The notes: a model not told the origin generated them from the letters alone. A stretch of DNA of 51,722 nucleotides from an uncultured Bacteroides sp. (GCA_934716785.1 CAKUYM010000003.1:1-51722); one strand, 5' to 3'. Counted from the stretch's first letter, positions 24,512 through 32,979 are shown. Numbers and translations: made by a program.

Positions 24512-27114
24512 CCTATTTTTTTCTTTTCTTCTAAATATCTGTTGATGGCTGTATATGTTGAGCCTGTTTCATCAAATAGCTGTTTGATCCTCACGACAGT
24601 TGCCTGACGGGAATCAAATGCGACCGCGGCAAATGGTGAGACCTCATTTCTGAAGACAAAAGTGTCGTTGTTCATTTTTATAAAGAACTCCCTCCACCTG
24701 TCATCTTCCGCATTCTGCAAGGATTCGATCAGAGTCAGCTGATCCTCGGACAATGAAAGGACATCACGGAGATTGGGCAATTCGCTCCTGTACTGGGAAT
24801 GGTCCAGAATGACCTTGGTATCACAGTTTATGGTAATCGAGTCCTTTATCGCGGCAGGACAGTTCTTAAGAAACAATACGTTCTGTGCCGCGATGGTTAT
24901 GGCCCCTTCCTTCTTACGGAAGGTACGGTACAGATAGGCTATGAAATCGCCGAATTTCTCATCCTGCAAAAAGTCCAGCGCTTCATCGATTATAAGTTCC
25001 TTCTTCACTCCCTGTCTTTTCTTTATCTTGTCCACCACCATTTGCAAGGTGATGATGACAACCAATGGGAAATACTCTTTCTTGGATGCGCTTTCCATAT
25101 CAAATGCGATCAGCTTGTCATTGACTATATCCACATTTTCGGTAGCATTTAACAGGTAGGACAGTTCACCTTCGGTATACGGTTCCAACAGCAGCACAAG
25201 CTCTTCTACTTCAAATTTCTTCACCTCAAAGTCCTTCATCTTCTTGCTGAACACGTCGCGGAGGAAAATCCTGTATTCTATCAGGTTCGGGAATATGCGT
25301 TGTTGGGAACCGGACAAGGATGAATTGTTCACATACTCATAGAATTCTATGATTGACTTGCGAAGAATGGCCGCCTCCGTCGGAGTCATGCTCTCCCTCT
25401 GCTTCCATATATATGATATGACAGCCGCTATCGTTTTGATAAGATCCTCCGCACCTTCCTTATCAGAGGTATCCTTATAAAGATACTTGCCGCTCTTGTC
25501 ACGGTCGCACAGGAATGGATTGAAGGAGAACTTGCGTTGGTCTGTTGAGTCAAAGTACTTTCCACGGTTCAGCTCTATCATAGAACGGTAAGACCCGCCA
25601 ATATCGACGATCATCACATCATGCTCAAGCTCATAGGATTGTAATATGTAATTGTTCAGCCAGAAAGACTTTCCGGAACCTGACGGACCTATGACTATCT
25701 TGTTCTTGTTCTTTAAGGACGGGTAGAACCACATGTCTATCTTGGAAGGATTTCCAAAACGGTCACAATACAGATGTCCCGACAAGGATGACAGATAGAT
25801 ACTGTCCTTTTGCAGATAACACAGCGCCTGCTTGGTTGTGTTGATAAAGCCTCTGTAATTGGCACGGGCGTTGCCCGGTATATTGGCAAAGAACAGGTTG
25901 CACAACTCCGCATTCTCGACATAGCAGGAACTCCTGTTCATAAAGGAGAACCCTTGTTGTACCAACGAGATCTTACGCATCAGGGCCGTTCTATCCGTAT
26001 CATTGATTATCACATTGAAAGCGGTGTATGCGGTCTGATAATCCATTTTGGTTATGGTCTCACAGAACAGCTCCTGTTCCCTTTGCGCTTCTTTTGCCGG
26101 CGGATAGAAATTGGCGACATAGTTAAGCCCCTGCTTTTCGGAATTGATGGCGCTGATGGTGGAATCCGGATCGGTTATCTCAATCACCACATTTACGATA
26201 TGGTCAAAAGGCAATCCAAGTCCTACCGGATAAATCATCGAGCACTTGCTTTTAATGTTTTCAGGAAGTTCGATGGAGCTGCCGTAGGACTTCGACTTCC
26301 CGGTGTTAGGGACGTTCAGTTCATAGATATGCTCCCCTTCTTGAGATAAGGACAACATGGATACAAACTGCTTTCCGATCTGCATGTCTTCACCCTTTGT
26401 CACAAGTAACGGGTTCAACGTCTCATTTGTCGCATCATCGACAGGCGTGGCATAAGAGAGGTTCATATAATCATAAACCGCATTATTCAGTTCTTTGCTC
26501 TGCATCCGACGTATTCCGAATTCAGTGATGGATGACAAGCCGTTCTCAAAATTCAGGATGCACGGTTCTATTTCTGACAAACGGGACTCGTAGTTCTTAT
26601 ACGGCTGTTTGAACGGGTAATTGAACTTGCGCAACAAGGAATTATTGGCAGGATTTCTCCTGATACTGCGCTTGTCCGGAAAAGTGAATGTTATATACAG
26701 GTTGGTATAGCTATTAAGCACCTGTTTCCCGTCAAAGTATTTTAAGTTCTCAACCTTCAGAGGATTTGTAGCATACTCGTCATTCTCGTAATGTGAGACA
26801 TAATAAAAACACTGTTGGTGGACAATTGTCCCCGAAGGCAGCATCTTCAGGAATCCCTCCAGACGTTCCTGGATGTTCTTCGCCGCTTCTTCGGAAAGCG
26901 TGAATACTTCCGGAAGGAACAGCCGGTATCCGATGGTCAGATCACCATTGCCGTTCACAATAACATCATCCGTTATCGTCTGGATTGGCATCACCTTGCC
27001 GAGATCTACAGCCTTATCAGATATCTGAATCTGGGAAGGTCGCATATACAGCATGGCGGCAATCAGTATCAAGCCGCATAGCAGAAAGGCATATATCATA
27101 ACAGTTCCGATCAT
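24508..27114 (-). CDS. traG: conjugation ATPase TraG (VirB4 family)
   Basis: An 868-residue inner-membrane-associated ATPase. It has an N-terminal hydrophobic helix (about 5-24), a VirB4-type N domain, Walker A GPSGSGKS at 476-483 and Walker B in ELIIDEALDFLQD near 705. IAAQNVLFLKNCPAAIKDS further on fits the conserved sensor/Q region. It is the energising ATPase of the mating channel and is the largest tra gene. It starts in an ATGA overlap with traF and ends in one with the BRO-N gene. Length and order (traE, traF, traG) match the Bacteroides conjugative-element family. Confidence 0.92.
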   Translation of the reverse strand: MIGTVMIYAFLLCGLILIAAMLYMRPSQIQISDKAVDLGKVMPIQTITDDVIVNGNGDLTIGYRLFLPEVFTLSEEAAKNIQERLEGFLKMLPSGTIVHQQCFYYVSHYENDEYATNPLKVENLKYFDGKQVLNSYTNLYITFTFPDKRSIRRNPANNSLLRKFNYPFKQPYKNYESRLSEIEPCILNFENGLSSITEFGIRRMQSKELNNAVYDYMNLSYATPVDDATNETLNPLLVTKGEDMQIGKQFVSMLSLSQEGEHIYELNVPNTGKSKSYGSSIELPENIKSKCSMIYPVGLGLPFDHIVNVVIEITDPDSTISAINSEKQGLNYVANFYPPAKEAQREQELFCETITKMDYQTAYTAFNVIINDTDRTALMRKISLVQQGFSFMNRSSCYVENAELCNLFFANIPGNARANYRGFINTTKQALCYLQKDSIYLSSLSGHLYCDRFGNPSKIDMWFYPSLKNKNKIVIGPSGSGKSFWLNNYILQSYELEHDVMIVDIGGSYRSMIELNRGKYFDSTDQRKFSFNPFLCDRDKSGKYLYKDTSDKEGAEDLIKTIAAVISYIWKQRESMTPTEAAILRKSIIEFYEYVNNSSLSGSQQRIFPNLIEYRIFLRDVFSKKMKDFEVKKFEVEELVLLLEPYTEGELSYLLNATENVDIVNDKLIAFDMESASKKEYFPLVVIITLQMVVDKIKKRQGVKKELIIDEALDFLQDEKFGDFIAYLYRTFRKKEGAITIAAQNVLFLKNCPAAIKDSITINCDTKVILDHSQYRSELPNLRDVLSLSEDQLTLIESLQNAEDDRWREFFIKMNNDTFVFRNEVSPFAAVAFDSRQATVVRIKQLFDETGSTYTAINRYLEEKKKIG

Positions 27115-27422
27115 CTTCTATTCTTCATTATAAATTTAAAGACCCTGTGCTTGTCCACAATTTTTGCAGGCGTGACCGACCTCACGGAAAGACTGGTCAG
27201 ATAATCCGGATTGCCGGCTTTATGCTCCCGTGAGAGGTTCTTGAATAAGATGCCGGAAATAAAAGCCATAATCGAGATGATTGTAACCACTATCAAAGGA
27301 TGAAAATGTGCAAACACACAGATTATTATAACCAACGCATAGGACAGCATTAGCAGTCCGAATTGTATGGAGGTCAATCCGAAGAACTTTATAGGTTTGT
27401 TTATCTTCCGTAAGGTTCTCAT
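27111..27422 (-). CDS. traF: conjugal transfer protein TraF (DUF4133, VirB3-like)
   Basis: A 103-residue protein with a basic N terminus (RTLRKINKPIKFFGLTSIQF) followed by two adjacent membrane helices (FGLLMLSYALVIIICVFAHF and LIVVTIISIMAFISGILF) and a cytoplasmic tail. This is the DUF4133/TraF layout, equivalent to VirB3, which partners with the VirB4 ATPase. It overlaps traG by 4 bp and lies 4 bp after traE. Confidence 0.85.
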   Translation of the reverse strand: MRTLRKINKPIKFFGLTSIQFGLLMLSYALVIIICVFAHFHPLIVVTIISIMAFISGILFKNLSREHKAGNPDYLTSLSVRSVTPAKIVDKHRVFKFIMKNRR

Positions 27423-27426
27423 AGCA

Positions 27427-27762
27427 TTACACGATCAGGAAAGCAACCATGATTATTATGACAGCAATAATCCAACCGAATGCCATTTCTTTGGCATGTG
27501 GTTGGTTTGACGATACGGCGTATATCACATAGACCAAGGTGACGATAAGGACAGCCCCCAACACATATTTACCGATGTTCACGATTGTGTCTGAGCCCTC
27601 CTTTGCCTTCTCCTCAACGTCCTGCAAGGATTGTATCTTCAATCCTCCCTGGGCATCCGCTACTTCCGGAAGAATAAGGCTTGTCAATAAGACTAAACCA
27701 AGGATCATTAAAAATCGTTTATGAATTACCAGGAATGATAGTTCTCTAATTTTTTGTAACAT
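27427..27762 (-). CDS. traE: conjugal transfer protein TraE (DUF4134, VirB2-like pilin)
   Basis: A 111-residue protein with an N-terminal signal segment (FLMILGLVLLTSLILPEVADAQ) and two membrane helices in the mature part (NIGKYVLGAVLIVTLVYVIY and FGWIIAVIIIMVAFLIV). This is the pilin-like DUF4134/TraE layout, and the position directly before traF and traG agrees. A paralogue without an obvious signal peptide lies at 23542. Confidence 0.8.
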   Translation of the reverse strand: MLQKIRELSFLVIHKRFLMILGLVLLTSLILPEVADAQGGLKIQSLQDVEEKAKEGSDTIVNIGKYVLGAVLIVTLVYVIYAVSSNQPHAKEMAFGWIIAVIIIMVAFLIV

Positions 27763-27777
27763 AACTCTAATCTTAAA

Positions 27778-28119
27778 TTAAACTTCTATTTTTTGTAACT
27801 TACTGAAATCCACATTGTCAAATGAGACGAATACATCCATCTCTTTTTCCGAAAGTACGGAATCTTTCAAAGGGTTCTTTCCTGAATAATAGAAGGCCCT
27901 GTTTGACAGATACATGTCTGCAATCTCCCTGCATAAGTCTTCATTGTCTTCTATCTCCTGCTGGAATATGATCGTTATCTGCGGAAAGCTAACGGATTGC
28001 GGGGAAGCCTCTCTCTCTATTATATTATTTCCATGCACTGTCTTTTTAGTCAGCCGGCCTATAATGAATGCTATAGACGCTATGGACAGTATAATCGTAA
28101 TATCTATAATCACCACCAC
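27778..28119 (-). CDS. membrane-anchored protein of tra operon
   Basis: A 113-residue protein with one N-terminal membrane helix (IIDITIILSIASIAFIIGRL) and a soluble, acidic domain (QEIEDNEDLCREIADMYLSN, FVSFDNVDFSKLQ). The only plausible start is one of three GTG codons at 28119. It is 2 bp after the preceding small gene and 15 bp before traE. No family is recognised; membership of the mating apparatus is inferred from position. Confidence 0.6.
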   Translation of the reverse strand: MVVIIDITIILSIASIAFIIGRLTKKTVHGNNIIEREASPQSVSFPQITIIFQQEIEDNEDLCREIADMYLSNRAFYYSGKNPLKDSVLSEKEMDVFVSFDNVDFSKLQKIEV

Positions 28120-28121
28120 AC

Positions 28122-28322
28122 TTATATAAGTTCCCAGACCAGATAAAATACGATCAATGCTACAAGAAAGGTTATAATGCTCTCTTTCAAGCGTTCATGC
28201 TGAGTTATCACTTTCTTGAGAACCGATATTCCCGCACAGGCAAAGCCAACAGCTATAAACATCTGGCCGGTTTCTTTAAAAAGCCCGATTAATCCGCTTA
28301 CATCAGTTAACAGTACCGGCAT
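28122..28322 (-). CDS. small two-helix membrane protein of tra operon
   Basis: A 66-residue protein with two membrane helices (MFIAVGFACAGISVLKK and ESIITFLVALIVFYLVW) joined by a short basic loop. It lies 2 bp after traO and 2 bp before the next gene. The size and layout fit a small channel or assembly factor, but no family is recognised. Confidence 0.65.
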   Translation of the reverse strand: MPVLLTDVSGLIGLFKETGQMFIAVGFACAGISVLKKVITQHERLKESIITFLVALIVFYLVWELI

Positions 28323-28324
28323 GA

Positions 28325-28891
28325 TCAGTATAACAGGACTTTAAAACCTACATTCCAGACTGTATTCCATGCTTTTTTTGAAAATGGATTCCAATACTGT
28401 TTCACGCGGCCGACAAAACCGAAACGGGCGGAAACAAAATATTCCAGTTCAGCCTCAATCTTCGGACCTACCAGATATTCATACTCGTATTTATCCTCCA
28501 ACTTCTTGTAAGATTCCACTCCGGTAAACAGTCCCAAACCCATATTCAGATAAAGTGAGGACATGTTGGTGGCTACCGTTTTAAAATATGAAGCATCTAT
28601 ATAATAATCTTTGGCTAATCGACCGACTGTCTTTATTTCAGGGATATCTGATGACAGATCCTCGTATTGATGATCAAAACTCTTCTCGAAATAATTCAGT
28701 CCAATCTTCCAATAGGTGGTCCTGCTGCGGTACTTCGAAAAAGAAAGATTCCCGTTATGGTTGTTACTGCCAAAAATATTCTGACCATAACTTAGTTCTA
28801 TCGCAGATACACCTGCATAATGTCTCTGCGCATAAAGACCATGGAAACAAGCACACATGGTCAGGATTAATGTCATTCTTTTTATATTCAT
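28325..28891 (-). CDS. traO: conjugal transfer protein TraO (outer-membrane beta-barrel)
   Basis: A 188-residue protein with signal peptide (ending LYAQ) and a beta-barrel body; the order AQRHYAGVSAIELSYG, then YWKIGLNYFEK, DYYIDASYFKTV and SLYLNMGLGLFTGVESYKK matches TraO. It ends with FKVLLY, a C-terminal aromatic typical of outer-membrane proteins. It is the first gene of the tra operon, 23 bp downstream of the predicted transcription start. In CTnDOT-like elements traO comes at the end of the operon after traN, so its leading position here is unusual. Confidence 0.8.
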   Translation of the reverse strand: MNIKRMTLILTMCACFHGLYAQRHYAGVSAIELSYGQNIFGSNNHNGNLSFSKYRSRTTYWKIGLNYFEKSFDHQYEDLSSDIPEIKTVGRLAKDYYIDASYFKTVATNMSSLYLNMGLGLFTGVESYKKLEDKYEYEYLVGPKIEAELEYFVSARFGFVGRVKQYWNPFSKKAWNTVWNVGFKVLLY

Positions 28892-28898
28892 AAATGTA

Positions 28899-28926
28899 GT
28901 TTAAAAAAACGTTCGTTTTATTAAAC
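28899..28926 (+). repeat. 28-bp near-palindrome, site A (candidate recombinase crossover site)
   Basis: Two 13-bp arms (GTTTAAAAAAACG and CGTTTTATTAAAC, one mismatch) flank a central TT. Its reverse complement recurs at 46334-46361 with 27 of 28 bases identical and AA in the centre. Length and 2-bp centre are those of serine-recombinase crossover sites, and a serine recombinase gene starts 57 bp to the right. The core AAACGTTCGT also fits, from memory, the ARACGTWCGT motif of Bacteroides fragilis invertible promoters. An operator for a dimeric regulator is the alternative. Confidence 0.75.
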
Positions 28927-28951
28927 TACTCTCACAGGATTTCTTAACAAA
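28921..28951 (-). promoter_or_regulatory. candidate tra operon promoter
   Basis: On the minus strand a TTTG box (28948-28951) is separated by exactly 19 bp from TAGTTTAA (28921-28928), which matches four of six fixed positions of the Bacteroides -7 box. A start near 28914 would give a leader of about 23 nt to traO. The -7 box overlaps the right arm of site A and the -33 box lies on the recombinase side of it, so recombination at the site would separate them. Confidence 0.5.
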
Positions 28952-28965
28952 GATGATTGATATAT

Positions 28966-28973
28966 TACTTTTG
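28966..28973 (+). promoter_or_regulatory. candidate recombinase -7 box
   Basis: TACTTTTG fits TAnnTTTG exactly and lies 10 bp before the recombinase ATG; the -33 region (TTTC near 28940) is poor. If used, the mRNA would be nearly leaderless. Confidence 0.35.
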
Positions 28974-28982
28974 TCTCAAAAA

Positions 28983-29567
28983 ATGAAATATGGATATGCA
29001 CGTGTATCTCGCCATAATCAGAATTTGGATTTGCAGTTAGATGCTTTAACAAAGTATGGTGTTGATCACATTTTTGAAGAGAAAATCTCGGGAAAAGTAA
29101 AAAGAAAGCCTATTTTAGATAGTCTTATCAAGACATTGGAAGCTGGTGATCAATTAGTTATTTGGAAAATTGACAGACTGGGAAGAAGAAGTAGAGAGTT
29201 GATTAAGATACAAGAATCTTTAGAGAAACGAGAAATAACCTTAGTCAGTTTAACTGAAAGTGTCGACACTTCAACTCCTACTGGGAAATTCGCATTTCAA
29301 GTTATATGTGGTGTGGCAGAACTTGAACGTAATCAAATATCTGAACGAACTAAAGCCGGGCTACTTGCAGCAAAAGAAAAAGGGCGTGTTGGTGGACGTC
29401 CGGCAGGGTTATCAAAGGAAGCCCATCGAAAAGCCCAATTAGCAGTTTGTGAATATTCAAAATACTTACAAACAAGAGATATAACTATCGAAGATATTTG
29501 TGTTAAAGTTGGCGTTTCACGCGCCACTCTTTATAAATATTTAAAGATTAAAGGTATAAGAATATAA
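28983..29567 (+). CDS. serine recombinase (resolvase/DNA invertase family)
   Basis: A 194-residue small serine recombinase. The catalytic Ser is in MKYGYARVS; further family motifs are LVIWKIDRLGRRSRELI, TPTGKFAFQVICGVAELERN and the arginines of ISERTKAGL. A C-terminal helix-turn-helix follows (ITIEDICVKVGVSRATLYKYL). I start it at 28983 because family members begin at this MKYGYARVS; a GTG/ATG ten codons upstream would overlap the promoter. It reads away from traO, with site A between the two genes, as invertase genes usually have one crossover site beside them. The likely reaction is inversion or resolution between 28-bp sites. An antirestriction or unrelated plasmid-resolution role is the alternative. 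Confidence 0.9.
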   Translation: MKYGYARVSRHNQNLDLQLDALTKYGVDHIFEEKISGKVKRKPILDSLIKTLEAGDQLVIWKIDRLGRRSRELIKIQESLEKREITLVSLTESVDTSTPTGKFAFQVICGVAELERNQISERTKAGLLAAKEKGRVGGRPAGLSKEAHRKAQLAVCEYSKYLQTRDITIEDICVKVGVSRATLYKYLKIKGIRI

Positions 29568-29665
29568 AGAAGGTGTACTGTTATATTGTCGTATAAAAAA
29601 GTAGAAATAATATATACTACATCTTCTTCTCAACAATAAAAAATATACTTTAAAAAGTAAACTAT

Positions 29666-29791
29666 ATGAAGCGTAATAATAGAAAAAACACATATAAAAT
29701 AGATCTTAATTCATGTGATAAGAAAGAAATCGAAAGAATAATTTCTTCATATGAAGAAAGAAAAAAAAGCAGAAGTACCACTTCAAATTAG
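29666..29791 (+). CDS. possible small basic protein
   Basis: A 41-codon frame (MKRNNRKNTYKIDLNSCDKK...) rich in Lys, Glu and Ser, ending in TAG at 29789. It lies in the 350-bp gap between recombinase and methyltransferase genes. Size is within chance for AT-rich DNA, so it is listed only as a possibility. The rest of the gap (29568-29916) shows nothing further. Confidence 0.25.
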   Translation: MKRNNRKNTYKIDLNSCDKKEIERIISSYEERKKSRSTTSN

Positions 29792-29916
29792 CAATAAATT
29801 AACAATCATGGTTAGCCCTGAAAATTGCAATGAGCGTTATCGTCAAAAATATATCAAGCAATATCTGTAATATAAAACATGCATGAATAATATAAACCTA
29901 CTATATATTAATAGGA

Positions 29917-31143
29917 ATGAATAATCCCCCCACTCATGGCTCCTTATTTAGCGGTTTCGATGCTCCAAGTGTTGCCGCTTCATGGTTGGGCTGGGAAAAC
30001 GCCTTCCATTGTGAGATAAATTCTTTTTGCAACGAGATACTAAAATATTGGTTCCCTAATTCAGAACATTATGAAGATATCACAAAAACAGACTTTAAAA
30101 AATGGAGAGGAAAGATCGATGTCCTTACAGGGGGATTTCCCTGCCAGCCTTTCTCCCTCGCAGGTAAAAGAAAGGGAGCGGATGATAACCGCTACCTCTG
30201 GCCGCACATGCTCCGTGCTATACGAGAAATCAAACCTACTTGGGTCATTGGTGAAAACGTTGCTGGAATCCTCACGATGGTTCAGCCCGGCAAGGAGACT
30301 GAAATGGGATGCCAAACGTCTCTTTTCGGAGAGGATAACCGAAGAAGAATATTGCTACGACAGGAATATGTTGTCGAAACCATCTGTAAAGACCTTGAGC
30401 GAGAAGGATATTCCGTCCAACCGTTGCTTATTCCGGCTTGTGCCATCGGAGCGCCACATCGGAGAGACAGAGTGTGGTTTATTGCACGACTTACTTCCAA
30501 CACCACGTGCAATGGAAGTAGTGGAGCATCCCATGAAAGCTGCCGCAAGGACGAAAGACAGAACGGGAACGAGACTCAACAATCTTTCCTCAGGAGCTGT
30601 GTTCGGACTATTACCTACACCGATAGTACAGGATTACCGGCGACGTGGCCCGAACAGCGAGCAGCAGGGACTACCGGAGATGGCTTACAATGGAATACTC
30701 CCGACTCCAATGGCGAGCGATGCAACGACCGGAGCGATAATTGGAAAGAACGACCAATTTATTACGACAGGCAACGGTACTCCGAGAAAAATCAATCAGA
30801 ATGGGACAAACGGAAGTATAGGACTGGCAAGAATTGTTCAACTGCTTCCGACTCCAACAATGAGAGATTACAAAGGTGCTCCCACGATAGAAAACATTCA
30901 AAAGAGAGGAAGAAATCCAATGACCAACAATTTAGCAGATTGCTTTGCACAAACTGGCAAAACTTCCCAACTCAATCCCCTGTTTGTCGAGGAAATGATG
31001 GGCTTCCCTTTAATGTGGACAACCTTACCATTCCTTTCACTAAATGGAGACAAGAGTCAATCAAAGGATACGGAAATGCCATAGTTCCGCAAGTGATTCT
31101 TGAAATTTTCAAAGCGATAGAGAAAGTTGAACAATCAGAATAA
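29917..31143 (+). CDS. C5-cytosine DNA methyltransferase (phage type)
   Basis: A 408-residue methyltransferase. Motif I-like LFSGFDAPSVAA is at 10-21, the catalytic PCQPFS at 75-80 (Cys76), ENVAG at 113-117, RRDRVWF at 182-188 and motif X GNAIVP at 386-391. The region between (about 195-365), which includes the target-recognition part, is unusually rich in Asn, Ser, Arg and Asp (TDSTG, TPDSNGERC, SDSNNERLQRC). The same DNA is open in a second frame, described separately. It should methylate cytosine in the element's DNA and so shield it from restriction in new hosts. It is the first of three methyltransferase genes in a row. Confidence 0.9.
   Translation: MNNPPTHGSLFSGFDAPSVAASWLGWENAFHCEINSFCNEILKYWFPNSEHYEDITKTDFKKWRGKIDVLTGGFPCQPFSLAGKRKGADDNRYLWPHMLRAIREIKPTWVIGENVAGILTMVQPGKETEMGCQTSLFGEDNRRRILLRQEYVVETICKDLEREGYSVQPLLIPACAIGAPHRRDRVWFIARLTSNTTCNGSSGASHESCRKDERQNGNETQQSFLRSCVRTITYTDSTGLPATWPEQRAAGTTGDGLQWNTPDSNGERCNDRSDNWKERPIYYDRQRYSEKNQSEWDKRKYRTGKNCSTASDSNNERLQRCSHDRKHSKERKKSNDQQFSRLLCTNWQNFPTQSPVCRGNDGLPFNVDNLTIPFTKWRQESIKGYGNAIVPQVILEIFKAIEKVEQSE
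30071..31084 (+). other. long overlapping open frame inside the cytosine methyltransferase gene
   Basis: The +1 frame relative to the methyltransferase is open for 337 codons. Its product has four spaced motifs (LLPTPRAMEV, LLPTPIVQDY, ILPTPMASDA, LLPTPTMRDY) and ends with LNPLFVEEMMGFPLMWTTLP. From memory, LPTPxxxD segments ending in MMGFPxxWT occur in phage-type DNA methylases, so this frame looks protein-like and not random. It could be a truly expressed overprinted gene, or the trace of an ancestral frame that the present gene left by frameshift. Confidence 0.4.
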
Positions 31144-31156
31144 AACAAATATATAA

Positions 31157-31417
31157 ATGACTGATATACTATTCAAGAAAATAAAAAGAGCATACAGCAA
31201 ATATGCTGAATACTTATCATCTTGCGATAAAGTAACTAAAGCAGCCCAAAAGCATATAAGCTGGAATGATAACGTAAGTTGTGCATATATACTGGGTGAC
31301 GGTCTTTGTATAGAGATTGAAAAACATGTTTGCCAAGCTACAAGATTTTTTGAACTACCTTATATTATCGGTAATGATATGACTGATGAATACACATATC
31401 AAACTAATTGTATTTAA
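31157..31417 (+). CDS. hypothetical protein
   Basis: An 86-residue protein (MTDILFKKIKRAYSKYAEYL...) with 13 bp after the preceding gene and 17 bp before the next. It is soluble, helical and Cys-containing, with no recognised family. Position in a compact phage-like gene row supports a real gene. Confidence 0.55.
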   Translation: MTDILFKKIKRAYSKYAEYLSSCDKVTKAAQKHISWNDNVSCAYILGDGLCIEIEKHVCQATRFFELPYIIGNDMTDEYTYQTNCI

Positions 31418-31434
31418 TTCTAAATTAGATAGTA

Positions 31435-31917
31435 ATGAACACTCAATTTGAAAGGTCAGCTACCGCCTCCGATGAGTGGTACACACCGAAAGAAATAATA
31501 GATGCTTTGGGCACATTCGACTTAGATCCATGTTCTCCGGTTAATCCGCTGTGGCAGACAGCAGATATCATGTACAACAAGAACGATAACGGACTATCAA
31601 AAGAATGGTTTGGTCGTGTTTGGCTGAATCCCCCGTATTCCCGTCCGTTAATCGAACAGTTTGTCAAGCGGCTTGCGGAACATGGTAACGGCATAGCATT
31701 GCTTTTTAACCGTTGCGACAGCAAGATGTTCCAAGATATCATCTTTGAGAAAGCAACAGCAATGAAGTTCCTACGTAATAGAATCAGATTCTTCCGTCCG
31801 GATGGCACCCGTGGGGATTCTCCCGGATGCGGTAGTATCCTAATTGCTTTCGGAAAGGAGAACGCAAAGGTGCTGAAAAGCTGTACCATTGCAGGAAAGT
31901 ATGTACGAATCAATTAG
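31435..31917 (+). CDS. phage-type N6-adenine DNA methyltransferase (Dam family)
   Basis: A 160-residue protein of the phage DNA N-6-adenine-methyltransferase family. The start SATASDEWYTPKEIIDALG is typical, followed by FDLDPCSPVNPLWQT and the catalytic WLNPPYSRPLIEQF; the end has GSILIAFGKEN. It should methylate adenine, probably at GATC or a related site. It sits between the hypothetical gene and another methylase, in the same orientation, and probably helps the element escape restriction. Confidence 0.88.
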   Translation: MNTQFERSATASDEWYTPKEIIDALGTFDLDPCSPVNPLWQTADIMYNKNDNGLSKEWFGRVWLNPPYSRPLIEQFVKRLAEHGNGIALLFNRCDSKMFQDIIFEKATAMKFLRNRIRFFRPDGTRGDSPGCGSILIAFGKENAKVLKSCTIAGKYVRIN

Positions 31918-31943
31918 AGTAAAACAAAATAGGAAGGAATAAA

Positions 31944-32708
31944 ATGGAATTGGATAAAATATATAATGAAGATTGTATCGAAAGAATGAAACGTGTTCCA
32001 GATAAAAGTATCGATGCTATAATATGCGATCTTCCGTATGGTACCACACAATGTAGTTGGGATGTGATAATACCTTTGAAACCTCTATGGGAGCAATATA
32101 GACGTATTATAAAAGACAATGGGACTATTGTATTGTTTGGTGCGGAACCTTTCTCCAGCTATTTAAGAGGAGGTAATATTGAGTGGTATAAATATGACTG
32201 GGTATGGGATAAGATAAAAGGGGTTGGCTTTTTAAATGCCAAGAAGCAGCCTCTCCGTAATCATGAATTGATTAGTGTATTCTACAAAAAGCAATGTACC
32301 TATAATCCTCAAAAAACATCTGGTCATGAAAGAAAAAAAACTTTCAGATCAAAAAACTGCCAAACAGAAGTATACGGAACAATGAATCAGGATTACCATT
32401 ATGATTCAACAGAAAGGTATCCGCGTAGTATACAAGTCTTCAAAACAGACACACAGAACTCCTCACTTCATCCTAACCAAAAGCCGGTGAAGCTTTTGGA
32501 GTACCTAATTATGACTTACACTAATGATGGTGAAACCGTCCTGGATAATTGTATTGGAAGTGGTACCACCGCAGTAGCCTGTATAAACACTAATAGACAT
32601 TTTATCGGCTTTGAAAATTTTGGAAAGCATTATGATACAGCCTGTAAACGTGTATTACAAGCTATGCGGGAACCAAGATTAGCATTACAAACTAACAACT
32701 TAAAATAA
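31944..32708 (+). CDS. DNA methyltransferase (N4/N6 class)
   Basis: A 254-residue methyltransferase of beta order. The catalytic motif is DLPYGTT (about 29-35), followed by WEQYRRIIKDNGTIVLFGAEPF. The late HPNQKPVKLLEYLIMTYTND and the SAM-binding CIGSGTTAVAC come near the end. The amino-acid changed is adenine-N6 or cytosine-N4; DLPYG-type enzymes of prophages are usually adenine-specific. No restriction partner is nearby, so it is an orphan methylase. 26 bp separate it from the preceding Dam-type gene. Confidence 0.88.
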   Translation: MELDKIYNEDCIERMKRVPDKSIDAIICDLPYGTTQCSWDVIIPLKPLWEQYRRIIKDNGTIVLFGAEPFSSYLRGGNIEWYKYDWVWDKIKGVGFLNAKKQPLRNHELISVFYKKQCTYNPQKTSGHERKKTFRSKNCQTEVYGTMNQDYHYDSTERYPRSIQVFKTDTQNSSLHPNQKPVKLLEYLIMTYTNDGETVLDNCIGSGTTAVACINTNRHFIGFENFGKHYDTACKRVLQAMREPRLALQTNNLK

Positions 32709-32830
32709 AGAAAAGTGAATAATTTTATGAAGCTAACCTCTTACAAATTCTCAAATAGTGTACAATCAGATAACCATCCACTATCAGATGGAAAGAATAT
32801 TATGCTCAATTTATTCATTCCTTTAAAATC

Positions 32831-32862
32831 TTTGCTATTTTATGTTTTTTGTCCTATCTTTG
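32831..32862 (+). promoter_or_regulatory. candidate promoter of toprim gene
   Basis: TTTG (32831-32834), 20 bp, then TATCTTTG (32855-32862), an exact TAnnTTTG box. This gives a leader of about 110 nt to the gene at 32980 and argues that the open frame at 32715-32975 is not a gene. Confidence 0.6.
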
Positions 32863-32979
32863 ATAATATTTTTCAAAAAACAGGTAATTTTTCGAGATGT
32901 CATTTTTTCACCGAAAATGATCTTTTTCCGGAAGTTCAAAAATATAGCAATACAAAAAGTAACCTAAAATTATAACAAA

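Noticed and set aside
29808..29870. 20-codon frame before the cytosine methyltransferase
   Set aside because: Too short to distinguish from chance.
32715..32975. 86-codon plus-strand frame before the toprim gene
   Set aside because: It covers a good promoter (32831-32862), has low-complexity Phe/Leu/Asn composition and no family features; it is leader DNA.
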